36,001 bases of DNA from Clostridia bacterium (GTDB lineage Bacteria; Bacillota; Clostridia; Oscillospirales; Acutalibacteraceae), in the NCBI GenBank assembly GCA_017520705.1, contig JAFXFF010000021.1:1-36001 (forward strand), written 5' to 3'. The notes under the pieces were generated by a model. That model was not told the DNA's origin. It did no database searches and was given only the letters and a program-made list of their open reading frames with translations. The translations under genes and the position numbers were made by a program. Below, piece after piece: positions 1 to 8,110 of this stretch (within the stretch, counting starts at the first letter, position 1; the number at the start of each line of letters is the position of its first letter).

Positions 1-909
1 AACTTCATCATCAGCGAGCCGACTGCAGAACTGCTTACCATGCAGAACGATATGTACAAGCGTGCTGCTGAGCTGTTTGCGAACGATCTGTATGATGAAC
101 TGACCTCTTCCGGCATCCTTGACGATCCGGACATCTTATGTGGTCAAACTGACGCTCCCATCTCCTTGACTGAGTCACCTAAAGCGGACCGTAATTTCAT
201 CCTGTGGACGCTGATTCCTTATCTCGCCGCCTCGTCCGGTGAAGACCTGATGGATGATGGCATTTCTTTTGAAGAGGTTGCCACAATCCGTCCGGATGGT
301 GCTCATAATATCTATCATGCGTCTGTAGTGCCGGATGAAATGGTTCTTCCTGAAGACTACGTTTATATGAGAAACTGGTGCGGCCCTATGTGGAATGGCA
401 ACGGTGAGCGTATTCTTTGGCAGATCGACAGTGAGTGGTCAGAACGCGGAGATGGTTATAGACTCAAGTATTCCGAAGAATCCAAACGTATTCTCTCACT
501 CTATGAAAGAGAGTTTGAGGACCGTCTTTCAAAGGATGAATATGCATGGCTTGCAGAGCGTGGTTGTGTAAAAACCAACGGAGATTATGACGGACACTTC
601 AAATCTGCATGGCAGATCGTGGTTTTGGCAAGCAATGAAATTCGTGATAAACTTCTTGCTATCGGCGAGCGAATCAAGGTAAAGTATCAGACTGAGTTTG
701 ATGCGCTGAAGGCGCCTTATGCCGAGGCTGTACTGGAATCGGTTCCTGCACACCTTAGAAAGATTAAAGCGTATGAATTGCAGTTTGTATTCCACGCAGA
801 CGGATGGTTCCTGGTACACTGCATCACAACTCTCCTGAAGAACGGCAAACTGAAGGAACCTACCGAAGGCCAGAGAAAATCCCTGACCACACTGATTGCC
901 AACGTGTAA
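1..909 (+). CDS. C-terminal part of a sigma/winged-helix/sensor-like protein (5' end outside window)
   Basis: The frame is open from base 1, so this is the 3' part of a longer gene; the ATG at 40 is probably internal. The visible 302 residues have no signal peptide or membrane segment. By eye they align with the C-terminal domains of the two following genes. All three share an N-F-I-(I/L) stretch just after the presumed winged helix, an N-(F/L)-I-L-W block (also in the second protein), a short segment with an aromatic/G-D pattern, and a P-x-(H/Y)-L stretch about 35 residues before an N-G-x-L or K-G-x-L motif near the end. I infer that the missing N-terminus carries sigma-70 regions 2 and 4 as in those paralogs. 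The function of the C-terminal domain is unknown; ligand sensing is a guess. The region is AT-richer than the genes after 6,100. Confidence 0.7.
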   Translation, partial: NFIISEPTAELLTMQNDMYKRAAELFANDLYDELTSSGILDDPDILCGQTDAPISLTESPKADRNFILWTLIPYLAASSGEDLMDDGISFEEVATIRPDGAHNIYHASVVPDEMVLPEDYVYMRNWCGPMWNGNGERILWQIDSEWSERGDGYRLKYSEESKRILSLYEREFEDRLSKDEYAWLAERGCVKTNGDYDGHFKSAWQIVVLASNEIRDKLLAIGERIKVKYQTEFDALKAPYAEAVLESVPAHLRKIKAYELQFVFHADGWFLVHCITTLLKNGKLKEPTEGQRKSLTTLIANV

Positions 910-918
910 GCAAATGGG

Positions 919-940
919 CCGCCTGCAACAAGCGGGCGGC
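919..940 (+). terminator. Possible weak terminator hairpin
   Basis: A GC-rich 9-bp stem with one G-T pair and a five-base loop lies 10 bases after the stop codon at 909. The following bases are A-rich rather than T-rich, so intrinsic termination on the plus strand is doubtful. Confidence 0.35.
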
Positions 941-980
941 AAAAAACTATTCTTTCAAGTCTGAACCAATAAATTTATGA

Positions 981-986
981 TATAAT
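981..986 (+). promoter_or_regulatory. -10 element (TGATATAAT) ahead of the second sigma-like gene
   Basis: TATAAT preceded by TG (extended -10) lies 80 bases before the ATG at 1066. No good -35 is present at 17 bases. The 13 bases TTTATGATATAAT are identical to those upstream of the opposite-strand paralog (minus strand, around 4469-4481). Confidence 0.5.
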
Positions 987-1065
987 ATTCTAAAACCCAC
1001 CTAACATTTCCATAAACGCGCGGACTATATAAGTGAAAGCATTGATCAATCGCTTGGAGAAACAG

Positions 1066-2690
1066 ATGAAAAAACAAGACTTGCTAAAATATTTTGACGA
1101 CAACTTGCTTGATAAGCTATTTAGCTTTTGTTATGCAAGAACAAACGACAGCTACGAGGCAGAGGAGCTATGCTCGGATATTGTTTATGCCCTCGTTAAA
1201 GCTGCCCACAGTGACGGAGAGATCGAAAGCGTATATCCGTTTATTTGGAGAGTGGCTCGTAATGTTTATGCTGACTTTTCCGATAATCGAAGAAAACGCG
1301 CAGAAACTATTTATGAAGGCGATTCGGAAGAAATTTTGCTCAGCGTTGCTGAAGAAGATACTTCTGATGATACCACAGAATTATTAACTTCTGTATATCG
1401 TAGAATAGCTTTTTTGACAAAGGCATATCGTGAAGTAATGATAATGTTCTACATAGACGGTCTTTCCACCGCCCAGATAGCAAAGAAGCAAGCAACAAGC
1501 GAAGGGGCTGTTCGTCAAAGGCTCTTTTCGGCAAGACAAAAGATCAAAAGTGAGGTAGAGGAAATGGGAGAAACTTATAATAAGCCTGTTGCGCTTGATA
1601 AGATCGATTTTGTAATTTGGGGAACGGGGAGTCCTGCATGGGGAGATCCGCGTAACGTATGCACGAGAATGTTCTCAAATCATATCGTATGGCTTTGCCA
1701 CAAGAAGCCGATGAGTGCTTCTGAAATTGCAGAGGAACTGAACGTTCCCACCGTTTACGTTGAAGAAGAACTCGAGATCCTCCGCAAAGGAGAAAACGGC
1801 AAGTACGGTTTTCTTCGTCGCTTGGAAAACGGTAAATATGCGCTTAATTTTATTTTGCTTGATAAGGATGTATTTGAAAAAGCAAATATGCTCTACACGG
1901 AGCAGTTGCCGAAAATTTGCGACATCATATCAAAATATATTGAGGAACACAAAGCAGAATATCTTGCTTTCCCGTATTTGAACAAGAAAGTAGATATAAA
2001 TCTGATTCTTTGGCAGCAGGTGTTCAATATTGCAGATGCTTTTTCATACAGGGTAAAGTGCGAATTGGAGAAAAATTATTTTGCGGATGCTAAAAACCGG
2101 ATCGACCTTTTAGCGTATTTGGTTACGTGGATAACGGTAAGTATTACGGTGGCGGTTGGGATGGCGTTGATGCCCAAAATGTGTGTGGCTTCTCTAACGT
2201 TCATCTTGATAATATCTACATCACACGTATTAAAAAACACTTTAGCTGCGGACTAAATGTGTCTAAAGACCCACAGATTCAACTTGTGCTCCGCGCAATT
2301 GAAGGTCTTGATATTACACTGCTTTCCGAAAAAGAAAAGGAGCACGCTGCAAAAGCTATTGAGTGCGGCTATTTGTATCGCGACGGAGATACCCTTTATA
2401 CCAAGATTCTTGTAAATGCGCTTTCAGATAGAGATAGACTATTTGATATCAGTAATGCTTTGCAGAATGGATATTTCGATGCCGATGCTGAAATTGTTGC
2501 AGCGAAGGCTGCAGAACTTATCAAAAAGTCTGTTCCCGATTATCTTCTCGGAGAATGGAGACTAGCGAACAACCTTGCGAGCATGCCGATTCTTGACGCA
2601 GTTGTTGAATGTCTTATAGAAAAAGGCGTATTAACACCTCCCGAGGACGGTATTGGTGCAGAGGGTTGTTGGATGAGTGTAGAAAAGTAA
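1066..2690 (+). pseudogene. Sigma-70-like protein with winged helix and C-terminal domain, interrupted by a one-base frameshift
   Basis: The first frame (to 2256) starts with an ECF-like sigma region 2 (about residues 5-70) and a region 4 helix-turn-helix (about 120-165). A winged-helix-like segment (about 205-260) and the start of the C-terminal domain follow. Homology then continues in another frame, ending at 2690. Inserting one T in the T run at 2108-2111 joins the frames and restores the family pattern, including a tryptophan/glycine-rich block and the closing V-P-x-Y-L and E-K-G-V-L motifs. The ATG at 1066 is preferred over GTG 1033 because GGAG lies 6 bases before it. It may be a real frameshift or a sequencing error. 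Likely role: DNA-binding transcription factor in the cytoplasm. Confidence 0.75.
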
Positions 2691-2696
2691 AGTGGA

Positions 2697-2735
2697 GACC
2701 TCCGAGAGTAACCGTTAATGCTACTCTCGGAGGTC
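2697..2735. terminator. Bidirectional terminator between convergent sigma-like genes
   Basis: A perfect 14-bp inverted repeat (2697-2710 with 2722-2735) with an 11-base loop sits between the stops at 2690 (plus) and 2749 (minus). T-rich sequence follows on the plus strand and, more weakly, on the minus strand. Confidence 0.85.
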
Positions 2736-2748
2736 TGTTGTTTGTGAT

Positions 2749-4377
2749 TTATTCTTCGTACACCAACACAACAGGCGGACAACAGTAATCTACATCCTTT
2801 AGATGCAATCCGTTATCATACGCTTCACGTACAATGGACATAACAAAATAAGCGGTTGCTTCCATGTATCTAAAAAGTTCGGGAACAGATGTTAGGTGCT
2901 TGGGAATAAGGGTTTTCAAAGAAGTAATAAAAGTAGTAAATTCTTCTCCTATTACCGCTTTTATTTCTTCGGTCGCGTTTTTAATCAACGCACACATTTC
3001 ATCATAATCGGTTTTCTTCAATACGGGGATCTTGACGCATAACTTATCCTCTGTGCGTCCTATTACCCCAAACTGTTCAAGGGTGGGGATGTAAGAAATA
3101 AAATCGTTCGGGATATCCGATGTTTCAAGTGAAATGCCGTCGTAGATACTCCACAATAGCGGAATGATATGCTTAAAATACAGTTCATATGCGCCACCGA
3201 AACGATGAGGGCTATCCCATAGCGTGGTGTCAAATTCATAAAGGCGGATACGCTTTGTTCGTCCGACGGATACTGCTTCCGATGTGCGATGACCTCCATG
3301 TATGCAGTACTCAGACGCATCCATGTACTCCTTTGTATTATATCCGGCATCAAAGGCTATTGCTTGAGCAAACCACCAACCGCCGTCTTTTCGCTTCGGA
3401 AACTTGGGAGATTCAATCTTGCCGGTTCCAAAATGCTGGAAATCTTGCAACGCCTTCAAAACGGCATATCTGTCAAGCTTTGTCCTTTCCTCGCCATCCA
3501 TACTTTTTACGAAATCCATTTTGGAAATCTTAGCGGACATTTTTTCGACAATGCTCCATACAGTATCAAACTGCTTGTGTGCAAAATTTTTCTGTGATTC
3601 GAAATTTTTTAGAATATCCTGCGCCTTACTGATAATGAAATCGGAATACACCTTGCCGCTATCCATCTGTACCATCAGCTCGCCATCTATGAGCTTTTTG
3701 ACGATCGGCTCAATGTAAGCAGCAGGAATACCGATAGCTTTGGAAAGGTCACTGATTGTTATGGGCTTATCATATGCAAGAATCAAAAGATTCTGTGCAA
3801 TCAAATCCCCTTCTACAAGGGATATAGGCTCTCCCTTGAGTCCATCCGAGCCACCAAAAGAAAGATTTAATCTTCCAGGCAAATAGTTTTCTCTTGTTTC
3901 CATAGTTTCAAGTCCTTTCTTCATCTGACTACGACCGGTGGACAAACGGCTTTTCACGGTACCTTCAGGGATATTAAGTCCATCGGCAATGTCCGCAACA
4001 CTTTGACTTCCATAATAAAAGCGGATCATAACTTCACGCGTAATATACGCAAGATGATTTAGCTCCTTTCGGATTTTTGCCGCTTCTTCCGAAGAAAGAT
4101 ATTCCTCGGTTTCTTCTTCCGAAATATCGAACCCTTCATCTAAACACACGGTGATTGGAGAACGGTATTTCTTACGGAGATTATCATTATGCTTATGGTA
4201 AAGTGTGTTAACAAGCCAGGTTTTGGGATGCTGTATTGTTCCACCGCTGTGTATATAGGCAAAAGCTGCAAGCATAGTGTCACCCACAAGGTCTTCAGCA
4301 TCAAGTTGCGAATTGCATTTTGATGCCGCAAGTCGCATCAGATAATCATAATATTGAATAATTTCATCGTTTGTCAT
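2749..4377 (-). CDS. Sigma-70-like protein with winged helix and uncharacterised C-terminal domain
   Basis: A 542-residue protein when started at the ATG at 4377, which has AGGGCG 8 bases upstream; the longer start at 4419 has no ribosome-binding site. Residues 1-75 look like sigma region 2 (an A-E-D-L-V-G-D-T motif). About residues 110-155 form region 4, with the helix-turn-helix I-P-E-G-T-V-K-S-R-L typical of ECF factors. About residues 185-245 resemble a winged helix. The remaining 300 residues match the domain in the two plus-strand paralogs. ECF factors normally end at about 180-200 residues, so the extension is large. No anti-sigma gene is adjacent; I infer that regulation may be built into the C-terminal domain. 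It is the only intact copy fully inside the window. Confidence 0.85.
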   Translation of the reverse strand: MTNDEIIQYYDYLMRLAASKCNSQLDAEDLVGDTMLAAFAYIHSGGTIQHPKTWLVNTLYHKHNDNLRKKYRSPITVCLDEGFDISEEETEEYLSSEEAAKIRKELNHLAYITREVMIRFYYGSQSVADIADGLNIPEGTVKSRLSTGRSQMKKGLETMETRENYLPGRLNLSFGGSDGLKGEPISLVEGDLIAQNLLILAYDKPITISDLSKAIGIPAAYIEPIVKKLIDGELMVQMDSGKVYSDFIISKAQDILKNFESQKNFAHKQFDTVWSIVEKMSAKISKMDFVKSMDGEERTKLDRYAVLKALQDFQHFGTGKIESPKFPKRKDGGWWFAQAIAFDAGYNTKEYMDASEYCIHGGHRTSEAVSVGRTKRIRLYEFDTTLWDSPHRFGGAYELYFKHIIPLLWSIYDGISLETSDIPNDFISYIPTLEQFGVIGRTEDKLCVKIPVLKKTDYDEMCALIKNATEEIKAVIGEEFTTFITSLKTLIPKHLTSVPELFRYMEATAYFVMSIVREAYDNGLHLKDVDYCCPPVVLVYEE

Positions 4378-4468
4378 ATTTCGCCCTGCTTTCCGGAATG
4401 CTTTTGAACGTTCACCCATATAGTCGTAATAATTCGTTCTTGGTTCGGACTTAAATTAAGATACTGTT

Positions 4469-4474
4469 ATTATA
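4469..4474 (-). promoter_or_regulatory. -10 element for the minus-strand sigma-like gene
   Basis: On the minus strand a TATAAT with an upstream TG lies about 90 bases before the ATG at 4377. No clear -35 is visible. It shares TTTATGATATAAT with the promoter region at 974-986. Confidence 0.5.
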
Positions 4475-4599
4475 TCATAAACTTGTTACAGAATATCTTA
4501 TTTTCTTGAGATTCTCTCTGAAATTCACGAGTTTTACGAGTATGAAAAAGTTAAACGCCATCATCCTCGCACTTTGCTCCACAAAGTAATTATTTAAAA

Positions 4600-4625
4600 G
4601 ACGGTGACCAAAATTGGTTACCGTC
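4600..4625 (-). terminator. Terminator of the transglutaminase-like gene
   Basis: A 12-bp inverted repeat (4600-4611 with 4614-4625, one G-T pair) is flanked by AAAA and TTTT and lies just downstream of the minus-strand stop at 4642. The tail on the minus strand is TTTTAAATAATT. Confidence 0.85.
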
Positions 4626-4641
4626 CTTTTAACATATTCAC

Positions 4642-5553
4642 TTAATAGATTTTCGTTATGAAAAAATGCTCGTCGGGAACGAAAGCACCTTCAAGTTTGT
4701 GGAAACCGTAGAGTTCTTTGCCGTTTGCTGTTTTTGAGTTGTCAGTCGTTATATCCACGTTCCACCAAGCTCCGTCATAGTACACGCGGTTCCAAGTGTG
4801 CCGATCTGCGTTATTCTTACGGGATATTCCATCAACGGCATAGCACGGAATATTCTGACTACGACAGAACGCGGCAAACAGATGGGAAAAGTCAAAGCAA
4901 ATTCCTTGCTTGGTTTGTAGCGTCTTGCGAACATCAAAGTATTGGAAGACTGGATAACAGTCGTAGTCATACTCGAAGTTGGCTATGATCCAATTATAAA
5001 AAGCCAGTACCTTTTCTTGATCGGTTTCACAACCGGCACAAATTTCGTCAGCAAGTTCTTCCGTTTGTGTGTCCCACAGGGTATCTCTGCCATTGGAAAG
5101 ATACGGAGCTTCCGGTTTGTAGACAAAATTGTATGTAAAGAAAAGGAACACTATTATAAACGCTGTTAGAACCAAGACACAAATTTTCGTCAACGGTTTG
5201 TCTTTGCCGGAACTGTTATCGACAATACCAAAGTACATCATTTCGATAGCCGTTACCACAAACGTCAACATCGGCAGAAGCCTGCGGCAGGAAAGAGCGC
5301 TAACAATACTCATTACCATGACGAAAAATAGAACAATAAGCACGACTGCCCGCATGGGTGTTGACCGTATTTTCAGGACGAAAAACAAGGTCGGCAGTAC
5401 TGATAGCAAATACAATGTCACCAACATCGGCGAAAGAACAAAAAAGTCTTTCAGATACACGCCCAACAGCAGATTGTATGCTGCCAGGGCGAAAAAGAAA
5501 ATAAGGCCGGATTTCGACTGCAATGTGATTGCAAATAATTTGGATCTCTTCAC
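4642..5553 (-). CDS. Membrane-anchored transglutaminase-like cysteine protease family protein
   Basis: A 303-residue protein. About four to five hydrophobic helices fill residues 15-143 (roughly 17-33, 39-60, 68-88, 92-112 and 123-143). A transglutaminase-core domain covers about residues 160-285, presumably outside the membrane. The catalytic triad is visible as Cys219 (in G-I-C-F-D), His252 (in R-H-T-W-N) and Asp267 (in N-V-D-I). Family members act as peptidases or cross-link proteins; the substrate here is unknown. The start is GTG at 5553, with GAGGAA about 8 bases upstream. The gene is AT-rich like the sigma-like genes next to it and probably belongs to the same acquired segment. Confidence 0.88.
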   Translation of the reverse strand: MKRSKLFAITLQSKSGLIFFFALAAYNLLLGVYLKDFFVLSPMLVTLYLLSVLPTLFFVLKIRSTPMRAVVLIVLFFVMVMSIVSALSCRRLLPMLTFVVTAIEMMYFGIVDNSSGKDKPLTKICVLVLTAFIIVFLFFTYNFVYKPEAPYLSNGRDTLWDTQTEELADEICAGCETDQEKVLAFYNWIIANFEYDYDCYPVFQYFDVRKTLQTKQGICFDFSHLFAAFCRSQNIPCYAVDGISRKNNADRHTWNRVYYDGAWWNVDITTDNSKTANGKELYGFHKLEGAFVPDEHFFITKIY

Positions 5554-5887
5554 GATGATTCCTCAATTCATTTGTAAATTCACATTGCAACAGTTCGTTT
5601 CCCAAAACCAAAACATTAAATTTGAATGATTCTTGCCCTTGATTTTGCCCTTATAATCTCTCGGGACAAGGGTAAAACGGTGTAACACCGTATAGTGGGA
5701 TGAAATGAGTTGTTTGCGGGAAACCCATTATTTAAGGCGGTTTTAGAGCATTTTACTGTGTGTTATGAATAAGCAATAACATCTCAAAAAATCTTGCTAT
5801 TCAAATTCTTATTTGTCGAACTGATCGCACGCTACTTTTGCTTACTTTTACCTCGATTTTGCTACGTTTGGTCACTCTTACGCAAGC

Positions 5888-5919
5888 AAAAGACCTCGCG
5901 CATTTGCGCGGGGTCTTTT
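5888..5919 (+). terminator. Strong hairpin terminator with no obvious upstream gene
   Basis: A 14-bp inverted repeat (5888-5901 with 5906-5919, one G-T pair) has AAAA and TTTT ends and a four-base loop. No plus-strand gene precedes it within the window, so it may end an unseen small transcript or be a remnant. Confidence 0.75.
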
Positions 5920-6077
5920 ACTTTATGCGAGGGGGGTAGTAAGCAGAAACACCGTTAGTTTGCGAAAGCAAACTATAAGCGGCTTGCCGCAGGCAAGACG
6001 CATGGTTCGAATCCACCCTCTTCCCAATGTTGCCGAGAAATTTGTCAACACCTATATGAATCTTTCAAAAAGTATGC

Positions 6078-6083
6078 TATAAT
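6078..6083 (+). promoter_or_regulatory. Extended -10 of the acetyltransferase gene
   Basis: TATGCTATAAT (TATAAT at 6078-6083) lies 33 bases before the GTG at 6116. The -35 is poor. Confidence 0.5.
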
Positions 6084-6115
6084 CCGTTCTACAGACCAAA
6101 AAGGAAGTGTTTTTT

Positions 6116-6739
6116 GTGACGGAATACGAAAAAATGCACAACGGTATGATCTACGATTGCCTTACCGAGGAACTCGGCAGGGTGCAAAAGAACAGCCACC
6201 GACTTTGCGAAGAGTACAACAGGCTGGGCGTGGACGACGGCGAAGCGAAAGAGAAACTGCTCAAACAGCTTTTCCCCGGCGATGATTTCGGCGCGTTTCG
6301 CGTGATGGAAACCCCGATCTTTATCGACAATAATAAAGAGATCACCATCGGCAAAAACTTTTACTCCAACATTCATTTTTCCTTTATCGGCGGCAACACC
6401 GCCCAAATCGGGGATAACGTTTTTATCGGCCCGTATTGCACGCTGGCTACGGGCATACATTCCCTCATCGCGGAGGAAAGACGCATTTCCTTTGACGAGG
6501 ACGGGACGGCCCACGATTTCGAATACGGAAAGCCCATACGGATCGGCGACGACGTATGGCTGGCATCCAACGTTACCGTTTGCGGCGGCGTGACCATCGG
6601 CAGCGGCAGTGTGATCGGTGCGGGCAGCGTGGTAACAAGGGATATCCCCGCAGGCGTTTTGGCGGCGGGCAATCCGTGCAAGGTGATACGCAAGATCACC
6701 GAAGAGGACAGTATGTACCGAAAGGTCAGAAGAGAATAA
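6116..6739 (+). CDS. Maltose/galactoside O-acetyltransferase family protein (hexapeptide repeat)
   Basis: A 207-residue cytoplasmic enzyme of the Maa/LacA family, which moves an acetyl group from acetyl-CoA to a sugar hydroxyl. Residues 1-55 form the Mac-type N-terminal domain (starting T-E-Y-E-K-M). Residues 75-190 hold left-handed beta-helix hexapeptide repeats, with the catalytic-region histidine in A-T-G-I-H-S and the typical closing P-A-G-V-L-A-A-G-N-P-C-K-V-I. The GTG at 6116 is chosen because AAGGAAG lies 9 bases upstream; the frame opens earlier, at 6107, but that GTG touches the ribosome-binding site. It stands alone, with its own -10. The natural sugar acceptor cannot be told from sequence. 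Confidence 0.92.
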   Translation: MTEYEKMHNGMIYDCLTEELGRVQKNSHRLCEEYNRLGVDDGEAKEKLLKQLFPGDDFGAFRVMETPIFIDNNKEITIGKNFYSNIHFSFIGGNTAQIGDNVFIGPYCTLATGIHSLIAEERRISFDEDGTAHDFEYGKPIRIGDDVWLASNVTVCGGVTIGSGSVIGAGSVVTRDIPAGVLAAGNPCKVIRKITEEDSMYRKVRRE

Positions 6740-6777
6740 CCCGTGTTGCCGAACCCCATTAGCGCATAGGCTATCCG

Positions 6778-6806
6778 TTTACATTTTCACAAATCTATGC
6801 TATAAT
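6778..6806 (+). promoter_or_regulatory. Sigma-A-type promoter for the mutarotase gene
   Basis: TTTACA (6778-6783), a 17-base spacer and TATAAT (6801-6806) with an upstream TG; the ATG at 6838 follows 31 bases later. Confidence 0.8.
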
Positions 6807-6837
6807 TCCCCCAATGACGATAAAAGGAGTGCTGGTT

Positions 6838-7155
6838 ATGGAAAAGTACGCGTGGAAGGGCAAGATCAAGGACGGCTGCTTGGAGGAGTATATCCGTCGG
6901 CACGACAATCTGCCCGAGGATATGAAAGCGCTGCTCAAGGCGGCGGGCATCTGCAATTACACCATCTGGAACGTGGGCAACGACCTGTTCGGCTATTACG
7001 AGTGTGAGCACGGCATCGAATACGCCGCCCGGGTGCAGAGCGAGAGCCCGATCGTGGCGCGGTGGGACGCCTATATGGCGGACATTCTCATTATGGAAAA
7101 GGATCCCGTCACCGGCGCCCAGCCCCTGCTGAAGCAGGTCTTCAGCCTGGACTGA
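6838..7155 (+). CDS. rhaM: L-rhamnose mutarotase family protein
   Basis: A 105-residue cytoplasmic protein, the usual length for RhaM, which interconverts the alpha and beta anomers of L-rhamnose. The residues that correspond to the active site of the Escherichia coli enzyme appear to be present: Tyr18, His22 and Tyr41. A strong AAAAGGAG precedes the ATG at 6838 by 8 bases. No other rhamnose genes are nearby, so the true substrate might be another sugar. The Nudix fusion gene starts 18 bases downstream and probably shares the transcript. Confidence 0.88.
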   Translation: MEKYAWKGKIKDGCLEEYIRRHDNLPEDMKALLKAAGICNYTIWNVGNDLFGYYECEHGIEYAARVQSESPIVARWDAYMADILIMEKDPVTGAQPLLKQVFSLD

Positions 7156-7173
7156 TTGGCGGAGGTGACGCCG

Positions 7174-8064
7174 ATGAAAAGCCGCCGCTTACCCTACGTC
7201 ATCGCCTTCCTTCTCCTGCTGTTGGCGGAGATTGGCATCGGCCTGTTTGTCCGTGACCGTTTTATTCGCCCCTATTTCGGGGATGTGCTGGTCACCGTCC
7301 TGCTGTGCTGTCTGTTCCGCGCTGTCTACCCCAAGGGGGTACGGCTGCTGCCCGTCTACGCCTTCGCCTTCGCCGCTTTGGTGGAGGTGACGCAATATGT
7401 TGACCTTGTGAAGCTGCTGGGGTGGGAAAACAGCGTCTTTCTCTCCACTCTGATGGGGCGCTCTTTCGCGTGGGCGGACATCCTCTGCTACGCTATGGGC
7501 TGTGCCGCTTTTTGGGCAGCGGAAGCCATCTTCCGCCCCCGCTTACAGCCCCTACACCTCGCATTGCAGGACACCGAGTGGCCCTTCACCTACACCGATC
7601 ACGACCGTCAGGTGGTGCGCGCCGTGGTGGTGGACGCCGACGGCACCTACTATTTCAACCGTGCCGTTCGGGATGACGATTTCGGCGTGTCCACCATCAT
7701 CGAGACCGCCGGCGGCGGCGTGGAGGCGGGGGAGGATCTGCACACCGCCATCCGCCGCGAATTGCGGGAGGAGCTGGGTGCCGAGGTGGAGATCCTCGCC
7801 GAGATCGGCACCGTCAGCGACTATTACAACCTCATCCACCGCCACAATATCAACCATTTTTACCTCTGCCGCGCCGTGTCCTTCGGTGATACGCAGATGA
7901 CCGAGGACGAGGTCAACACCTTCCACCTCTCCACCCTCAAGCTCACGTATGATGAGGCGGTGGCAGAGTACGAGCGGTGCAAAAACTGTGCCTTGGGCCG
8001 CGTCATCTCCGCCCGGGAGTTGCCCATTCTCCACCGCGCCAAAGAGATACTGGACACCCTATAA
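7174..8064 (+). CDS. DUF2809 membrane domain fused to a Nudix hydrolase
   Basis: A 296-residue protein. Residues 5-115 form several hydrophobic helices with features of DUF2809 (an R-D-R-F-I-R-P segment before G-D-V-L-V, then V-T-Q-Y and a W-A-D segment). After a short linker, residues 145-290 form a Nudix domain. The Nudix box at about 181-203 fits G-x5-E-x7-R-E-U-x-E-E-x-G-U, with E-L-R-E-E-L-G at its core. Nudix enzymes hydrolyse nucleoside diphosphate-linked compounds; here the domain would be tethered to the membrane on the cytoplasmic side. The ATG at 7174 is preferred over TTG 7156 because GGAGGTG lies 6 bases upstream. It is probably co-transcribed with rhaM and ends at a strong terminator. 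Confidence 0.88.
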   Translation: MKSRRLPYVIAFLLLLLAEIGIGLFVRDRFIRPYFGDVLVTVLLCCLFRAVYPKGVRLLPVYAFAFAALVEVTQYVDLVKLLGWENSVFLSTLMGRSFAWADILCYAMGCAAFWAAEAIFRPRLQPLHLALQDTEWPFTYTDHDRQVVRAVVVDADGTYYFNRAVRDDDFGVSTIIETAGGGVEAGEDLHTAIRRELREELGAEVEILAEIGTVSDYYNLIHRHNINHFYLCRAVSFGDTQMTEDEVNTFHLSTLKLTYDEAVAEYERCKNCALGRVISARELPILHRAKEILDTL

Positions 8065-8067
8065 ACC

Positions 8068-8101
8068 AAAAACCGCCGATGCATCAGCATCGGCGGTTTT
8101 T
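8068..8101. terminator. Bidirectional terminator between the Nudix fusion and sortase genes
   Basis: A perfect 15-bp inverted repeat (8068-8082 with 8087-8101) with a four-base loop and A/T tails on both sides, between convergent genes. Confidence 0.93.
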
Positions 8102-8110
8102 CAATCGGCT

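Larger units (their letters stand above)
5554..6115. other. Gene-free stretch with repeats and a tRNA-3'-end-like sequence; possible integration boundary
   Basis: No convincing gene is seen. Positions 5831-5892 hold several TTTTGCT/GCTAC-type repeats and an inverted pair (5835-5843 with 5884-5892). Two small hairpins occur at about 5957-5996, the first with a GAAA loop. Positions 6004-6027 read like the T-loop and acceptor end of a tRNA (GGTTCGAATCC and onward), but no full tRNA folds around them: the 5' T-stem half does not pair fully. Composition changes from AT-rich to GC-rich across this stretch. Such a pattern fits an att site left by an integrative element at a tRNA gene; this is inference. 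Confidence 0.4.

Noticed and set aside
2103-2112. Programmed -1 ribosomal frameshift in the second sigma-like gene
   Set aside because: The bases do not form an X-XXY-YYZ slippery heptamer in the zero frame and no stimulatory structure was seen; a one-base deletion explains it better.
5740-5749. GTTTTAGAGC, resembling the start of type II CRISPR repeats
   Set aside because: Only one copy, with no spacers, anti-repeat or cas gene nearby.
5925-6030. A complete tRNA (serine-like) over the GGTTCGAATCC stretch
   Set aside because: Neither a matching acceptor 5' half nor a D-arm and anticodon arm can be folded; only the 3' end is convincing.
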